The notes under the pieces: model-generated
What the model saw: the letters and a program-made list of their open reading frames with translations, nothing else
The model's database searches: none
Told to the model about the DNA's origin: nothing
Position numbers and translations under genes: made by a program
Part shown: positions 52,468 through 61,832 of the stretch, piece by piece
How the letters are laid out: each line of letters opens with the position of its first letter
Numbering within the stretch: the stretch's first letter is position 1
Assembly (NCBI RefSeq): GCF_019972135.1
Contig: NZ_BPFI01000001.1
Location: 169,106 to 233,105, forward strand
DNA: 64,000 nt
DNA from: Sulfurovum sp. TSL1
GTDB taxonomy: Bacteria > Campylobacterota > Campylobacteria > Campylobacterales > Sulfurovaceae
Direction: 5' to 3'

Positions 52468-53475
52468 ATGGTAAAAGTCGGTGTTGTAGGAGCCAGTGGA
52501 TATACAGGGCTGGAACTGGTGAAAATGTTGGTGACCCATAATGGGTTTCAGCTGACCTATCTTGCCACAACCCAGGGAGATACGATGATAGAAACACTGC
52601 ATCCCTCTCTGGTAGATGTAATCAGTTTGCCTGTAGAAAAGGCAGATGTAGCCTCTGTGGCTGAACGCTGTGAACTTGTTTTTCTTGCCCTTCCTCACAA
52701 AGCCTCTATGGGCTTTGCAAAAGCGCTTTTGGATAAAGGGGTAAAAGTCGTTGATCTCTCTGCTGATTATCGTTTAGAGCTTGATACGTATGAAGCACAC
52801 TACTGTGCTCATGAAGATAAAGAGCATTTAGGTGATGCTACCTATGCACTGATCGAATACTATAGAGAAGAGTTGAAGGGAACGAACCTTGCTGCCGGAC
52901 CAGGCTGTTATCCTACTGCAACACTGCTTGGTATTTTACCGTTCATACCGTATCTTGATACTTCTGCGCCTCTTTTTGTCGATGCAAAGTCCGGTGTGAG
53001 CGGTGCAGGTAAAACATTGAGTGAGACTGCACATTTTGTGACGATCAACGATAATATCTTTGCCTACAATCCACTTAAACACCGTCATGCACCCGAAATC
53101 GCAGAGAAGATAGAGAAGGTACACGGTGCTAAAATAAATGTCAATTTTGTGCCTCATCTTATCCCTGCGACACGGGGTGAGTTGGTCTCTGTTTATGCAA
53201 CGTTAAAAGAAGATATTGATCCGCTTGAAGTGTTGAAAAAACATTATACGAATGACCCGTTCATCCGCATCAGAGAGACACCGGTCGATATTAAAAGTAC
53301 GGCGGGGACACATTTTTGTGACATCTTTGCAGCCAAAAACGGCAATGCACTTTTTGTCTCTTCTGCCATAGACAACCTCTTGCGTGGTGCAAGTTCTCAG
53401 GCACTTGTGGCTGCGAACCTGATGTGCGGATATGATGAAGGTATGGGGATACCAACGATCGCCTATATCCCATAG
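52468..53475 (+). CDS. argC: N-acetyl-gamma-glutamyl-phosphate reductase
   Basis: 335 residues. The NADP site VGVVGASGYTGLELVKML and catalytic Cys in AAGPGCYPTATLLGILP identify ArgC, third step of arginine synthesis. It lies 12 bases after greA on the same strand. No other arg gene is in the window. Confidence 0.96.
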   Translation: MVKVGVVGASGYTGLELVKMLVTHNGFQLTYLATTQGDTMIETLHPSLVDVISLPVEKADVASVAERCELVFLALPHKASMGFAKALLDKGVKVVDLSADYRLELDTYEAHYCAHEDKEHLGDATYALIEYYREELKGTNLAAGPGCYPTATLLGILPFIPYLDTSAPLFVDAKSGVSGAGKTLSETAHFVTINDNIFAYNPLKHRHAPEIAEKIEKVHGAKINVNFVPHLIPATRGELVSVYATLKEDIDPLEVLKKHYTNDPFIRIRETPVDIKSTAGTHFCDIFAAKNGNALFVSSAIDNLLRGASSQALVAANLMCGYDEGMGIPTIAYIP

Positions 53476-53501
53476 AAATTATTATTTTATTATAGTTTAG
53501 A

Positions 53502-53590
53502 TTTCTTTCCTACTTTTCTAGAAAAGTAGGCAAAAGTCGTCACGGTTCTCGAATCGCTTCGCTTGCAAGGGCGTTCACCGTGACAAGAAA
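53502..53590. repeat. Compact palindromic element, MITE/REP-like
   Basis: The ends TTTCTT (53502-53507) and AAGAAA (53585-53590) are inverted. Inside are a perfect 22-base palindrome with arms CCTACTTTTC and GAAAAGTAGG (53509-53530), and GTCACGGT (53539-53546) paired with ACCGTGAC (53577-53584). It fills the argC to lpxH-like gap and is GC-richer than its surroundings. Confidence 0.5.
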
Positions 53591-53610
53591 GAGCGATGAT
53601 TGGAGAATAG

Positions 53611-54294
53611 ATGTTTGAGATCAAAGAGCAGGCAATTTTTATTGCCGACTCACATTACCCTCATCATGGAGATGAATTTTTAGTTTTACTGAAGAAGCTG
53701 GAGGGCGGAGAAGTGCAAACGCCTCAGCTCTTTTTGATGGGTGACAACTTTGATCTGCTCTTTGGACATAATGACTACATACAGACTTTTTCAAAAGAAG
53801 CCATAGTTCTTTTACAGACGCTTTCACAAAAACTTGACATACACTACTTTGAAGGAAACCATGATTTTTGCCTCAAAGATGTTTTCCCTGATATCCATGT
53901 GTACAGTAGAGAAGAACAGCCTGTAATGTTTCATCTGGACGAAAAAAAGATTGCGGTCTCTCATGGTGACAAATATGCTACAGGATTTGGTTATGATCTC
54001 TATTGTCAAATTTTACGTAATGAAAAGACACTGAGGATCCTGAAACCTTTTGAAAAGGCTATCATCGATCATCGTATGAAAAAGTTGTCAAAAAAACATA
54101 TCTGTTTTCACTTTGAGGGCTTTGAAAAAAGGGTGGAAGAGATATTGGCACACTACAGTGAAGCAGACCTTGTGATCGAAGGCCATTTTCATCAGTGTAA
54201 GACCGTAGGTAAATATATCTCGTTGCCCTCATTGGCATGCCAGGGTATGGTAGGTGTCATAGAAGAGGGAGACATGCACTTTAAGACACTTTAA
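53611..54294 (+). CDS. LpxH-like UDP-2,3-diacylglucosamine hydrolase / metallophosphoesterase
   Basis: 227 residues. Calcineurin-type metal ligands are in order: IADSHYPHH (Asp13, His15), LMGDNFDLLFG, FEGNHDFC, VSHGDKYATG and IEGHFHQC. The spacing fits the LpxH group, which makes lipid X in lipid A synthesis; other epsilonproteobacteria use similar proteins for this. It overlaps yqaA by one base. Confidence 0.82.
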   Translation: MFEIKEQAIFIADSHYPHHGDEFLVLLKKLEGGEVQTPQLFLMGDNFDLLFGHNDYIQTFSKEAIVLLQTLSQKLDIHYFEGNHDFCLKDVFPDIHVYSREEQPVMFHLDEKKIAVSHGDKYATGFGYDLYCQILRNEKTLRILKPFEKAIIDHRMKKLSKKHICFHFEGFEKRVEEILAHYSEADLVIEGHFHQCKTVGKYISLPSLACQGMVGVIEEGDMHFKTL

Positions 54295-54716
54295 TGGTTT
54301 ATATTGCACTTTTTACTGTGGCCTTTCTCTCTGCTACACTGCTTCCGTTGGGAAGTGAAGGATTACTTCTTTACGATATCTCTCAAAACAACTCACTGAT
54401 ACTCTTATGGATCTTTGCAACACTGGGCAATACACTAGGATCTATGGTGAACTATTGGTTAGGTTTGAAAGGTGAAACCTACCTTGAAAAAAAAGGACAC
54501 CTTTCAGCCGATAAAATGAAAAAAGCAAGAGGTTTTTTTGACAGGTATGGAGGTTGGACCCTCCTGTTGTCATGGATGCCCATTATCGGGGACCCGTTGA
54601 CTTTTATCGCGGGGGTTCTACGCTATCAATTCAAGTGGTTTGCGACTATTGTAGCGGTAGCTAAAGGAACACGTTATGCCATCGTCATCTTTTTAGCAAG
54701 CAGTTTGTCTGTATAG
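54294..54716 (+). CDS. DedA-family membrane protein YqaA
   Basis: 140 residues with about four membrane segments. The SNARE-associated/DedA pattern is in ATLGNTLGSMVNYWLGLKG, GFFDRYGGWTLLLSWMPIIGDPLTFIAGVLRY. DedA proteins flip lipids or maintain membrane potential. It starts at the last base of the lpxH-like stop. Its 3' end overlaps the convergent DUF3817 gene by 43 bases. Confidence 0.85.
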   Translation: MVYIALFTVAFLSATLLPLGSEGLLLYDISQNNSLILLWIFATLGNTLGSMVNYWLGLKGETYLEKKGHLSADKMKKARGFFDRYGGWTLLLSWMPIIGDPLTFIAGVLRYQFKWFATIVAVAKGTRYAIVIFLASSLSV

Positions 54717-54967
54717 AAAGAACCGAACGGGATCAGTGACAAGATGGAATAGAGTGCCGTCTCTTTAAAAGTAAATCCAGTTTCTTTTTTTGCTTCAATG
54801 ATCTGGTAGATGAAAGCAAACACAAGCAGACCATGCAGCATACCTACGACTTTCGTGGCAATGGGATAGCCAAAACTATATTTCATTGGCATAGCGATGA
54901 AGATCAGGATGATAAATGATATTCCTTCTATTTTGTTGACCCAACGAAACTTTTGTAATTCAGACAT
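54674..54967 (-). CDS. DUF3817 membrane protein
   Basis: 97 residues with three hydrophobic segments; the family segment is RWVNKIEGISFIILIFIAMPMKY and GMLHGLLVFAFIYQI. The role is unknown. SD AGGAGA precedes the ATG. It overlaps the yqaA end on the other strand by 43 bases, so the two mRNAs can pair. Confidence 0.8.
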   Translation of the reverse strand: MSELQKFRWVNKIEGISFIILIFIAMPMKYSFGYPIATKVVGMLHGLLVFAFIYQIIEAKKETGFTFKETALYSILSLIPFGSFYTDKLLAKKMTMA

Positions 54968-55032
54968 ATCGTCTCCTAATTAATATTTTTGTGAGTATAT
55001 CAGAAGAAGTTTAACAATAATCGTTTTTAAGC

Positions 55033-55038
55033 TATAAT
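55033..55038 (+). promoter_or_regulatory. Candidate -10 element of the membrane protein at 55065
   Basis: TATAAT lies 27 bases before the ATG; AAAAAGGGATAAG provides the SD. Confidence 0.35.
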
Positions 55039-55064
55039 GATTTATCTACAGAAAAAGGGATAAG

Positions 55065-55745
55065 ATGAAAAATGAAGAGAGAAATGTCCAAAACATACCG
55101 GAGTATGATTTTGATATCATAGAAATGATCAAAACAGGTTTTAATCGTATAGAAGGTGTCAAAGGAATATTCTTAGCTGCCTTTGTTGTCTATGTTGTTA
55201 TTGCTGTGGTCGTACAGGTCATATTGGGTACTTTTTTTCCTTCTCCGCCACCGCCTGCAGAACCCAATTATCTGAACCAGATGATCGTTACTATCTTAAG
55301 TTACCCGATACTTATGCCGCTTATCGTAGGCGTTATCATGCTTGCCATCCGTTATTCACGCGGAGAGCGTCTGGCGTTTCAATCCATATTTCATTACTAT
55401 CACCTTACGGGTAGGCTGTCATTGGCTGCGCTGTTCATCTATATTATGACGGTGATAGGTTTTGTATTGCTTATTATTCCTGGGATCTATCTGAGTGTTG
55501 CGTACATTTTTACACTGCCGCTTATTGCCGATAAAGGAATGGATATCTGGGAGGCAATGGAGACTTCGCGAAAAGCTGTCACGAAACACTGGTTCAAAGT
55601 GTTTGGTCTCTTTTTGTTGCTCAGTATCATCATGACACTGGGTGCATTGGCACTGGGAATCGGCCTTATCTGGGCAGTCCCATTGTTATTTGTGACACTG
55701 TATGGATTACTTTATCCCCTGATCTTTGACGGGGTAGAGATCTAA
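55065..55745 (+). CDS. Polytopic membrane protein of unknown function (DUF975/GpdPDE-membrane-like)
   Basis: 226 residues with about five membrane helices and internal amphipathic segments. The run FVLLIIPGIYLSVAYIFTLPLIADKGMDIWEAMETSRKAV and the later WFKVFGLFLL resemble the YciC or DUF975 pattern (IPG...Y...PLI..K...A...S). A Pro-rich loop (PSPPPPAEP) follows the first helix. No partner gene is evident. Confidence 0.65.
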   Translation: MKNEERNVQNIPEYDFDIIEMIKTGFNRIEGVKGIFLAAFVVYVVIAVVVQVILGTFFPSPPPPAEPNYLNQMIVTILSYPILMPLIVGVIMLAIRYSRGERLAFQSIFHYYHLTGRLSLAALFIYIMTVIGFVLLIIPGIYLSVAYIFTLPLIADKGMDIWEAMETSRKAVTKHWFKVFGLFLLLSIIMTLGALALGIGLIWAVPLLFVTLYGLLYPLIFDGVEI

Positions 55746-55789
55746 GCGCTGGAACCCTGTTTGAGGCATAAGGATTTTGCAGGGTGTGA

Positions 55790-56707
55790 TCAGCCTATCA
55801 GCTGACTACACAGATCAAAACGATTGTGCGTCATCAAATGCACTTTTCCATGGATATCCATCATTTCATCAAAGATGCGTTTCGAAAGTGCAAATCCTAC
55901 TTCCTGTTCTCTCTCTTCTCCGTCCATCGCTGCAAGGTTCATTTCGTCTATAATGTCTTTCGGTACAGAGATACCGGGGACTTTGTCATCAATGAAGTTG
56001 GCTGTTTTGGCCCTTACGATAGGGAACTGGCCCAAGACAAGCTGGGCTTCTTTTGCAGTATCTCGTATGCTCAACGCCTTGGCTTCTTCAAAAAGTGCTA
56101 AGAGCTCTTTGGCATTCTCCAGGGTATATACCGGCTGGGTGATGATGGCACGTGCACCGTAATTGAGTTTCTTGATCATACGTTTTTTCAGGCTGTTCAT
56201 ATCTTTCGCGGTCGCATTGCTCACAGCAAACGGATAGATGGGTTTAGGTGCGGGGTTTAACGGCTTATTACTGTAGTCGACCCCTTTGTTGAGGTGGTAG
56301 ATGATACTCAAAAGCAGGGTTGAGTCACGCTCCAAGACACCTTTCACCTCAGGTTGGTCTGAAAATTTTGCAGGATCTCCGGTCAGTGCGAGTATGCAGC
56401 GCAAATCAAAGTCATTGGCTCCAAGAAGCGTGGACTGCAGAGAGAGCTTGTTTTTGTCTCTCATACTCATTGTGGCTATGACAGGCTTTCCAAATGTCTG
56501 CTGTACCTTTATGGCAGAGAGTACACCTGACATCTTGAGTTTTGCCAAAGGATTGTCTGTACATGAAAACCCTGTGACCTTGTTTTGCAGATCGTGTTTT
56601 TGAATGTCAGCGATGATCCCATCTATGGACGCTCCGTGAGGAGGGTTAATCTCAACCGTGATGAATTTCTTATCGTTACATAGAATGTCGCAAAATTTTT
56701 CAAACAT
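55790..56707 (-). CDS. metF: Methylenetetrahydrofolate reductase family protein
   Basis: 305 residues. The FAD TIM barrel is shown by FITVEINPPHGASIDGI, RCILALTGDPAKFSDQ, and GARAIITQPVYTLENAKELL. It is more divergent from E. coli MetF than the epsilon enzymes usually are, so a related corrinoid/folate reductase cannot be excluded. The expected product is 5-methyl-THF for methionine synthesis. Confidence 0.78.
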   Translation of the reverse strand: MFEKFCDILCNDKKFITVEINPPHGASIDGIIADIQKHDLQNKVTGFSCTDNPLAKLKMSGVLSAIKVQQTFGKPVIATMSMRDKNKLSLQSTLLGANDFDLRCILALTGDPAKFSDQPEVKGVLERDSTLLLSIIYHLNKGVDYSNKPLNPAPKPIYPFAVSNATAKDMNSLKKRMIKKLNYGARAIITQPVYTLENAKELLALFEEAKALSIRDTAKEAQLVLGQFPIVRAKTANFIDDKVPGISVPKDIIDEMNLAAMDGEEREQEVGFALSKRIFDEMMDIHGKVHLMTHNRFDLCSQLIG

Positions 56708-56825
56708 GAATATACTCTTTATAGTTATAGTTTAATTAGTTATAATTCTACCTAAATAATGCATAGAGGGTTATTACACAATGACCAAAGCATAATATAT
56801 TAACAAATATTAATTAGGGATTATG

Positions 56826-57458
56826 ATGAGTAAACTAGCCGTATTTGACTTTGATTCAACACTGATGGATGGCGAGACCATCGACTTTTTGGCTGAACCA
56901 CTTGGACTTGAAAAGTCTGTAGCAGAGATCACTGAAAGAGCGATGGCAGGGGAGTTGGATTTTTTCAAGTCTCTTGTAGCCAGAGTCTCACTTATAGAAG
57001 GTTTGGAAGAAGAGAGAGTAAATGCTATCTGTTCAGAACTTCCTATGATGCCTGGTGCGTTTGAAGTGGTGGCTGGTCTTAAAGAGCGTGGTTATACGGT
57101 AGTTTGTTTCTCCGGTGGCTTTAGAAATGCTACAAAGCCTGCTTGTGAGAAACTAGGCATTGACGCAGACTTCTCAAACTTCTTACATTCTGAAAGAGGC
57201 ATACTTACCGGACAGGTTGGTGGAGAGATGATGCATTCTGATGCCAAAGGTGAAATGATCATACGACTACAAAATCTTTTGGGTGTAAACAGAAAAGATA
57301 CACTTGTCGTAGGTGACGGGGCCAATGATCTCAGTATGTTCGCCCATGCAGATACACGTGTGGCATTTTGTGCAAAACCTGTACTGAAAAAGGCTGCAAC
57401 CCATTGTGTAGAGGAGAAAGACCTCACCCAAATACTTCAGATAGTAGACGCGCTGTAA
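56826..57458 (+). CDS. serB: Phosphoserine phosphatase
   Basis: 210 residues. HAD motif I is FDFDSTLMDGE (Asp8, Asp10), motif II CFSGGFRNA, and motif III/IV VGDGANDLSMF. The cap helices match SerB, last step of serine synthesis. An ATG at 56823 is an alternative; AGGGA spacing favours 56826. The stop overlaps the ABC gene start. Confidence 0.92.
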   Translation: MSKLAVFDFDSTLMDGETIDFLAEPLGLEKSVAEITERAMAGELDFFKSLVARVSLIEGLEEERVNAICSELPMMPGAFEVVAGLKERGYTVVCFSGGFRNATKPACEKLGIDADFSNFLHSERGILTGQVGGEMMHSDAKGEMIIRLQNLLGVNRKDTLVVGDGANDLSMFAHADTRVAFCAKPVLKKAATHCVEEKDLTQILQIVDAL

Positions 57459-59224
57459 TGCAAGACAACAGTTGTAGTATCAAAGGCATTGTACGACAAC
57501 TGTTCGACCATAGAAAAGCTGTCCTATTAGGGAATGTTCTCGCACTGCTTTCTACGCTGCTTGTGGTTATTATCCCGCTTTTTATCCCTATCCTGGTAGA
57601 TGAACTTTTATTGGGACAGGATCATGGATTCATTGCCTGGATATCTGCACATCTCTTCACTTCGGACACCAAAGGGTATGTACTCTTTGTATTAGCTCTT
57701 ATTATCTTTCTTCGTGTTTCCAGTGTACTGCTCAGTATTATGCAAAGTAGAATATTTACGATCATATCAAAAAATATTACATACAAGATGAGAGCATCTT
57801 TACTCAATCACCTCAGAGATGTTTCACTCAAAGAGTATGAGACGATGCGTGTCGGAGCAGTGACCTCCAAACTGGTCACGGATGTAGAGACGATAGACGG
57901 ATTTGTAAGCAGTACCATCTCTAAATTCATTATTGCTTCTTTTGTACTTCTTTTTTCCGCAGTGGTACTCTTGTGGATTCATTGGCAGCTTGCCCTGTTC
58001 ATTCTTATTACAAACCCCATTGTTGTCTTCTTTACTGCAAAACTGGCACGAAATATCGGTAAGCTCAAAAAAGAGGAAAACAAAGCGGTGGAACTCTTTC
58101 AGTCCGCACTGAATGAAACGTTGGAGCTTTTTCATCAGATCCGTGCGGCAAACAAAGAAGCGTACTTCTTTGACAAGAGTGAAGTAAAGGCCAGGGAACT
58201 GAAAGAACACGCTATCGCATACGGCTATAAAAGTGAAGTAGCGATGAAGTACTCTTATCTGGTATTTCTGAGCGGCTATGAGGTCTTCAGGGCAGTGAGT
58301 ATCCTGGCTGTAGCATACTCTGATCTCTCTGTGGGGTTGATGCTCGCTATTTTTTCATACCTGTGGGTGATGGTAACACCTACACAGGACATTATTAATT
58401 TTCAGTATGCACTCTCTACGGCCAAGGCAGCCTGTGCACGTATAAACAGTATCTATGTAATGGAACAGGAACCGCAAAGAGAAGAATCACACGATCCTTT
58501 TGCTTCTCAACAGGCTATTGACATAGAGGTGAAGGATCTTTCGTTCGCCTACCAGAAAAATAAAAGAATATTAACTAATATCAATATGCATATCCCAAGA
58601 GGTTCAAAGGTCGCAATTGTCGGTGCCAGCGGCTCTGGAAAAACGACACTGGCTAACATACTTGTAGGTTTCTACCCTTTGGAGGAGGGAGAGGTTATCT
58701 ATGGGGGAGTATCCAACAAAGTACTGAAACTTTCCACGATAAGAGAAAATATTCATCTCATCTTGCAACATCCTAAACTCTTTAATGATACAATGCTGTT
58801 CAATCTAACTCTGGGCAAATCGTACAGTGCGGATGCAGTGCAAAAAGCACTCGATATCGCACAGCTTACCAATGTCATAGAGCGTTTAGATCTGGGACTT
58901 GATACGCTGGTCGGGAAAGACGGTATCAAGCTCAGTGGAGGGCAGCGACAAAGAGTAGCAATAGCAAGGATGATCTTGGCTGATCCCAAAGTGGTGATCT
59001 TTGATGAATCAACCTCGGCTTTAGATATTCATACAGAAGTGAAACTGTTTGATGCACTGCATGACTTTTTGTCCCAAAAGACAGTGATCACCATCGCACA
59101 CAGGCTCAGTACCATCAAAAGTGCAGAGTTCATTTATGTGTTGGAAGATGGTGAAGTAGTTGATAGTGGTACACCCAAGGCACTATTGGCAAAAGACGAG
59201 AGTTATTTTTCCAGCATGGTTTAA
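57458..59224 (+). CDS. ABC exporter, fused permease-ATPase (MsbA-like type IV)
   Basis: 588 residues. Six membrane helices (residues about 1-300) precede an ATPase with Walker A GASGSGKTT, signature LSGGQRQR, Walker B VVIFDEST and H-loop ITIAHRLST. A lipid or peptide export role is possible; with uppP next downstream a cell-envelope substrate is plausible but unproven. The ATG shares a base with the serB stop. Confidence 0.85.
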   Translation: MQDNSCSIKGIVRQLFDHRKAVLLGNVLALLSTLLVVIIPLFIPILVDELLLGQDHGFIAWISAHLFTSDTKGYVLFVLALIIFLRVSSVLLSIMQSRIFTIISKNITYKMRASLLNHLRDVSLKEYETMRVGAVTSKLVTDVETIDGFVSSTISKFIIASFVLLFSAVVLLWIHWQLALFILITNPIVVFFTAKLARNIGKLKKEENKAVELFQSALNETLELFHQIRAANKEAYFFDKSEVKARELKEHAIAYGYKSEVAMKYSYLVFLSGYEVFRAVSILAVAYSDLSVGLMLAIFSYLWVMVTPTQDIINFQYALSTAKAACARINSIYVMEQEPQREESHDPFASQQAIDIEVKDLSFAYQKNKRILTNINMHIPRGSKVAIVGASGSGKTTLANILVGFYPLEEGEVIYGGVSNKVLKLSTIRENIHLILQHPKLFNDTMLFNLTLGKSYSADAVQKALDIAQLTNVIERLDLGLDTLVGKDGIKLSGGQRQRVAIARMILADPKVVIFDESTSALDIHTEVKLFDALHDFLSQKTVITIAHRLSTIKSAEFIYVLEDGEVVDSGTPKALLAKDESYFSSMV

Positions 59225-59236
59225 AAAAGGTATACA

Positions 59237-60001
59237 TTGGATATTTTTCAAGCGATAATCATAGGTATTATCGAAGGTTTTACAGAGTTTCTGCCCATTT
59301 CATCAACAGGGCATATGATAGTCGCCAGCAAATTCCTGGGTGTGTCCCAGGATGCGTTGACCAAAGCGTATGAAGTCATTATCCAGTTTGCTGCGATCAT
59401 GGCTGTGATGCTTATCTATAAAGAAAAGTTCACCTTCAAAAAAATAGCACTTTGGCAAAAACTTTTTGTTGCTTTTTTACCTTTGGCCATCGTCGGCTAC
59501 CTCTTCAAAGATCAGATCAAAACACTTTTTACTGTTGAAGTTGTAGCATGGATGTTCATCATCGGTGGGCTTATTTTTCTGCTATTGGAATATTTTTACA
59601 AAGAAAAAGAGTGGCATGTCTCTGACGTGGAAGCGGTCAGTTACACACAGGCACTATGGGTAGGTATCGCCCAGATATTTTCACTCATTCCCGGTACAAG
59701 CAGAGCAGGGGCCACCATTGTGGGTGGTTTATTGGTAGGTATGGACAGAAAAGCATCTGCAGAGTTCTCTTTTTTACTTGCTATCCCGGTCATGGCAGCG
59801 GTGACAGGGTATGACTTACTGAAACACTATCAGGATTTTGCAGATGCCAACTGGGGAGCATTTCTTGCCGGATTCCTTACAGCATTTATCGTGGCCTATC
59901 TGACGATCAAGCTTTTTCTGGCATTTATTCAACGTTTTACATTTGTAGCGTTCGGTATCTATAGAATAGTATTTGGAGTGATTTTGCTAATGATGATATG
60001 A
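59237..60001 (+). CDS. uppP: Undecaprenyl-diphosphatase UppP/BacA
   Basis: 254 residues with eight membrane helices. The catalytic segments [14 protein letters not shown] and [35 protein letters not shown] are exact UppP motifs. It recycles undecaprenyl pyrophosphate for peptidoglycan and LPS synthesis. The start is TTG at 59237, six bases after AAAAAGG, and 12 bases after the ABC gene. Confidence 0.95.
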   Translation: MDIFQAIIIGIIEGFTEFLPISSTGHMIVASKFLGVSQDALTKAYEVIIQFAAIMAVMLIYKEKFTFKKIALWQKLFVAFLPLAIVGYLFKDQIKTLFTVEVVAWMFIIGGLIFLLLEYFYKEKEWHVSDVEAVSYTQALWVGIAQIFSLIPGTSRAGATIVGGLLVGMDRKASAEFSFLLAIPVMAAVTGYDLLKHYQDFADANWGAFLAGFLTAFIVAYLTIKLFLAFIQRFTFVAFGIYRIVFGVILLMMI

Positions 60002-60117
60002 CATTGACCTGCATATGACGATTGAATTTATAGAACCTCCTGCGGGAGTTTCGCTTAAGTTCAAAAAAGATCTTTTGGACATGAATGAGGGTGTACCTCA
60101 TATTTTAAAGGTAAATA

Positions 60118-61500
60118 ATGAAATTTAATGAATTTGATTTTCATGCTGATCTGGCAAAGGGTGTGAAAATAGCGGGCTTTAAAGAGCCTAGTCCTATCCA
60201 GAAGATGGCTATTCCTATCATTATGAATGGTAGTGATATGGTAGGTCAAGCCCATACGGGTACAGGGAAGACAGCAGCGTTTGGTCTGCCTATCATGGAT
60301 AAACTTGCCAAAGGTGAGATAGAGAGAGCCTTGGTCATCACACCTACAAGAGAGTTGGCTACACAGGTCGCTGATGAACTCTACCATTTAGGACGTTTTG
60401 CAGGTATCAGAACATTGACCGTCTATGGCGGTGTAGGATATGGACGTCAGATAGCGCTGATACATAAAGGTGTACAGATCGTTGTAGCGACGCCAGGACG
60501 ACTTAAAGATCTTTACAGAAAAGGAAAGATCGATGTTTTGAACCCGGAGATCGTTGTTCTCGATGAAGCAGATGAAATGCTTGATATGGGTTTCCTAGAA
60601 GAGATCAAAGAGATATTCGAGTACATTCCCCAGAACAGGCAAACACTGCTTTTCTCTGCAACGATGCCTGAACCGATCAAAGAGTTGGCAAACAATATCC
60701 TCTATCAACCGGAGTATATCTCTGTGGTAGGTGATGAAGAGACTACAAACAATATCATTGACCAACGTTATTACGTGATCCATGAAAACCAGAGAGATGA
60801 AGCGATCGTAAAACTGCTTGAAACAGAAAAGACCAATAAATGTATCATCTTCTGCCGTATGAAAAGGGAAGTGGACAGACTGACCGAACATTTACAGGCA
60901 TTAGGATTTAATGCCAGCGGTTTACACGGTGACCTGGAACAGATGGACAGGGAAGTGGTCATTAAAGCCTACAGAAGAGGCGAAACGAAGATCATGGTGG
61001 CTACAGATGTTGCTGCACGTGGCTTGGATGTGAAAGATGTCACGCATGTTTTTAATTACCATATACCTTTTGATCCGCAAAGTTATGTACACCGTATAGG
61101 TCGTACAGGGCGTGCAGGAAGAAGTGGTCAGGCCATCACTTTGGTGACGACTGAAGAGTTTAAAGAACTTCAACGTATCCAAAAAGAAGTAGGTGCAGAG
61201 ATGCGTTTGGCCACCATCCAGGGTGGCTCTGGACTGGATGATGCAAGTTGTGAATATTTGGCTGAACAGATCAGAAATATACCGGTACATAAGGATGCGG
61301 AAGCATTGTTAGCCTGTATGAGTGAAATGGATAAAGAGGTCCTTTTAACCAAACTGCTCTCACGTGTGCTGGAAGCAGAACAGCACAACATAGGCACACA
61401 AATAGGTTTCGATCAAAATACGGTAGATGAGATGCTACAAGAGTATGTAGAGGAACAAAAAGTTACGCGAAATAACAATCGTAGAAAAAAGAGAAGATAA
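60118..61500 (+). CDS. DEAD-box ATP-dependent RNA helicase
   Basis: 460 residues. All motifs are present: Q-motif SPIQKMAIP, I AHTGTGKT, II VLDEADEM, III SAT, and VI HRIGRTGRAGRSG. The C-terminus is basic (NNNRRKKRR), useful for RNA binding. It resembles CshA/DeaD-like helicases in ribosome assembly or mRNA decay. AAAGG lies before the ATG. Confidence 0.92.
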   Translation: MKFNEFDFHADLAKGVKIAGFKEPSPIQKMAIPIIMNGSDMVGQAHTGTGKTAAFGLPIMDKLAKGEIERALVITPTRELATQVADELYHLGRFAGIRTLTVYGGVGYGRQIALIHKGVQIVVATPGRLKDLYRKGKIDVLNPEIVVLDEADEMLDMGFLEEIKEIFEYIPQNRQTLLFSATMPEPIKELANNILYQPEYISVVGDEETTNNIIDQRYYVIHENQRDEAIVKLLETEKTNKCIIFCRMKREVDRLTEHLQALGFNASGLHGDLEQMDREVVIKAYRRGETKIMVATDVAARGLDVKDVTHVFNYHIPFDPQSYVHRIGRTGRAGRSGQAITLVTTEEFKELQRIQKEVGAEMRLATIQGGSGLDDASCEYLAEQIRNIPVHKDAEALLACMSEMDKEVLLTKLLSRVLEAEQHNIGTQIGFDQNTVDEMLQEYVEEQKVTRNNNRRKKRR

Positions 61501-61571
61501 TTCTTTTTTTTTACCTAATAGCAAGCAAAACTGTTTTAAAATCTGTAAACTTATAAAGTGAGGTTAATCAC

Positions 61572-61817
61572 ATGGAAATAAATTTAGTAAGCGAAGGCTT
61601 AAAATTTATGGTGCTAGGTATGCTGATCGTATTCATATTTCTAGTTATCCTGGTTCAGATAATGAAGCTCCAAGCTAAAATTATCAATAAATACTTCCCA
61701 GAGAAAGCACCTGAGGCAGCCCCTTCTTCTGCCAATGCTGCACAGGAAGCTGAACAAGAAGCACATCATGTTGCAGCTATTATTGCAGCTGTCACAGAAT
61801 TTCGTAAACAATCATAA
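61572..61817 (+). CDS. oadG: Oxaloacetate decarboxylase gamma subunit
   Basis: 81 residues. One membrane helix (LKFMVLGMLIVFIFLVILVQIMKL) is followed by an Ala/Glu/Pro-rich linker (PEAAPSSANAAQ) and a short helical tail, as in OadG. It anchors the alpha subunit to the Na+ pump. It is 15 bases upstream of oadA. Confidence 0.85.
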   Translation: MEINLVSEGLKFMVLGMLIVFIFLVILVQIMKLQAKIINKYFPEKAPEAAPSSANAAQEAEQEAHHVAAIIAAVTEFRKQS

Positions 61818-61832
61818 AACAAGGTATCGTAA

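Noticed and set aside
53539-53584. Possible tRNA T-arm (TTCTCGAATC) in the argC gap
   Set aside because: No acceptor or anticodon arm can be folded; the segment belongs to the palindromic element.
57368-57457. Upstream start of the ABC exporter inside serB
   Set aside because: It would add 30 residues in an out-of-frame overlap with serB; the ATG at 57458 joins the serB stop as expected for coupled genes.
61500-61571. T-run after the helicase gene as a terminator
   Set aside because: The T-run at 61503-61511 has no stable GC stem before it, only a weak A/T pairing.
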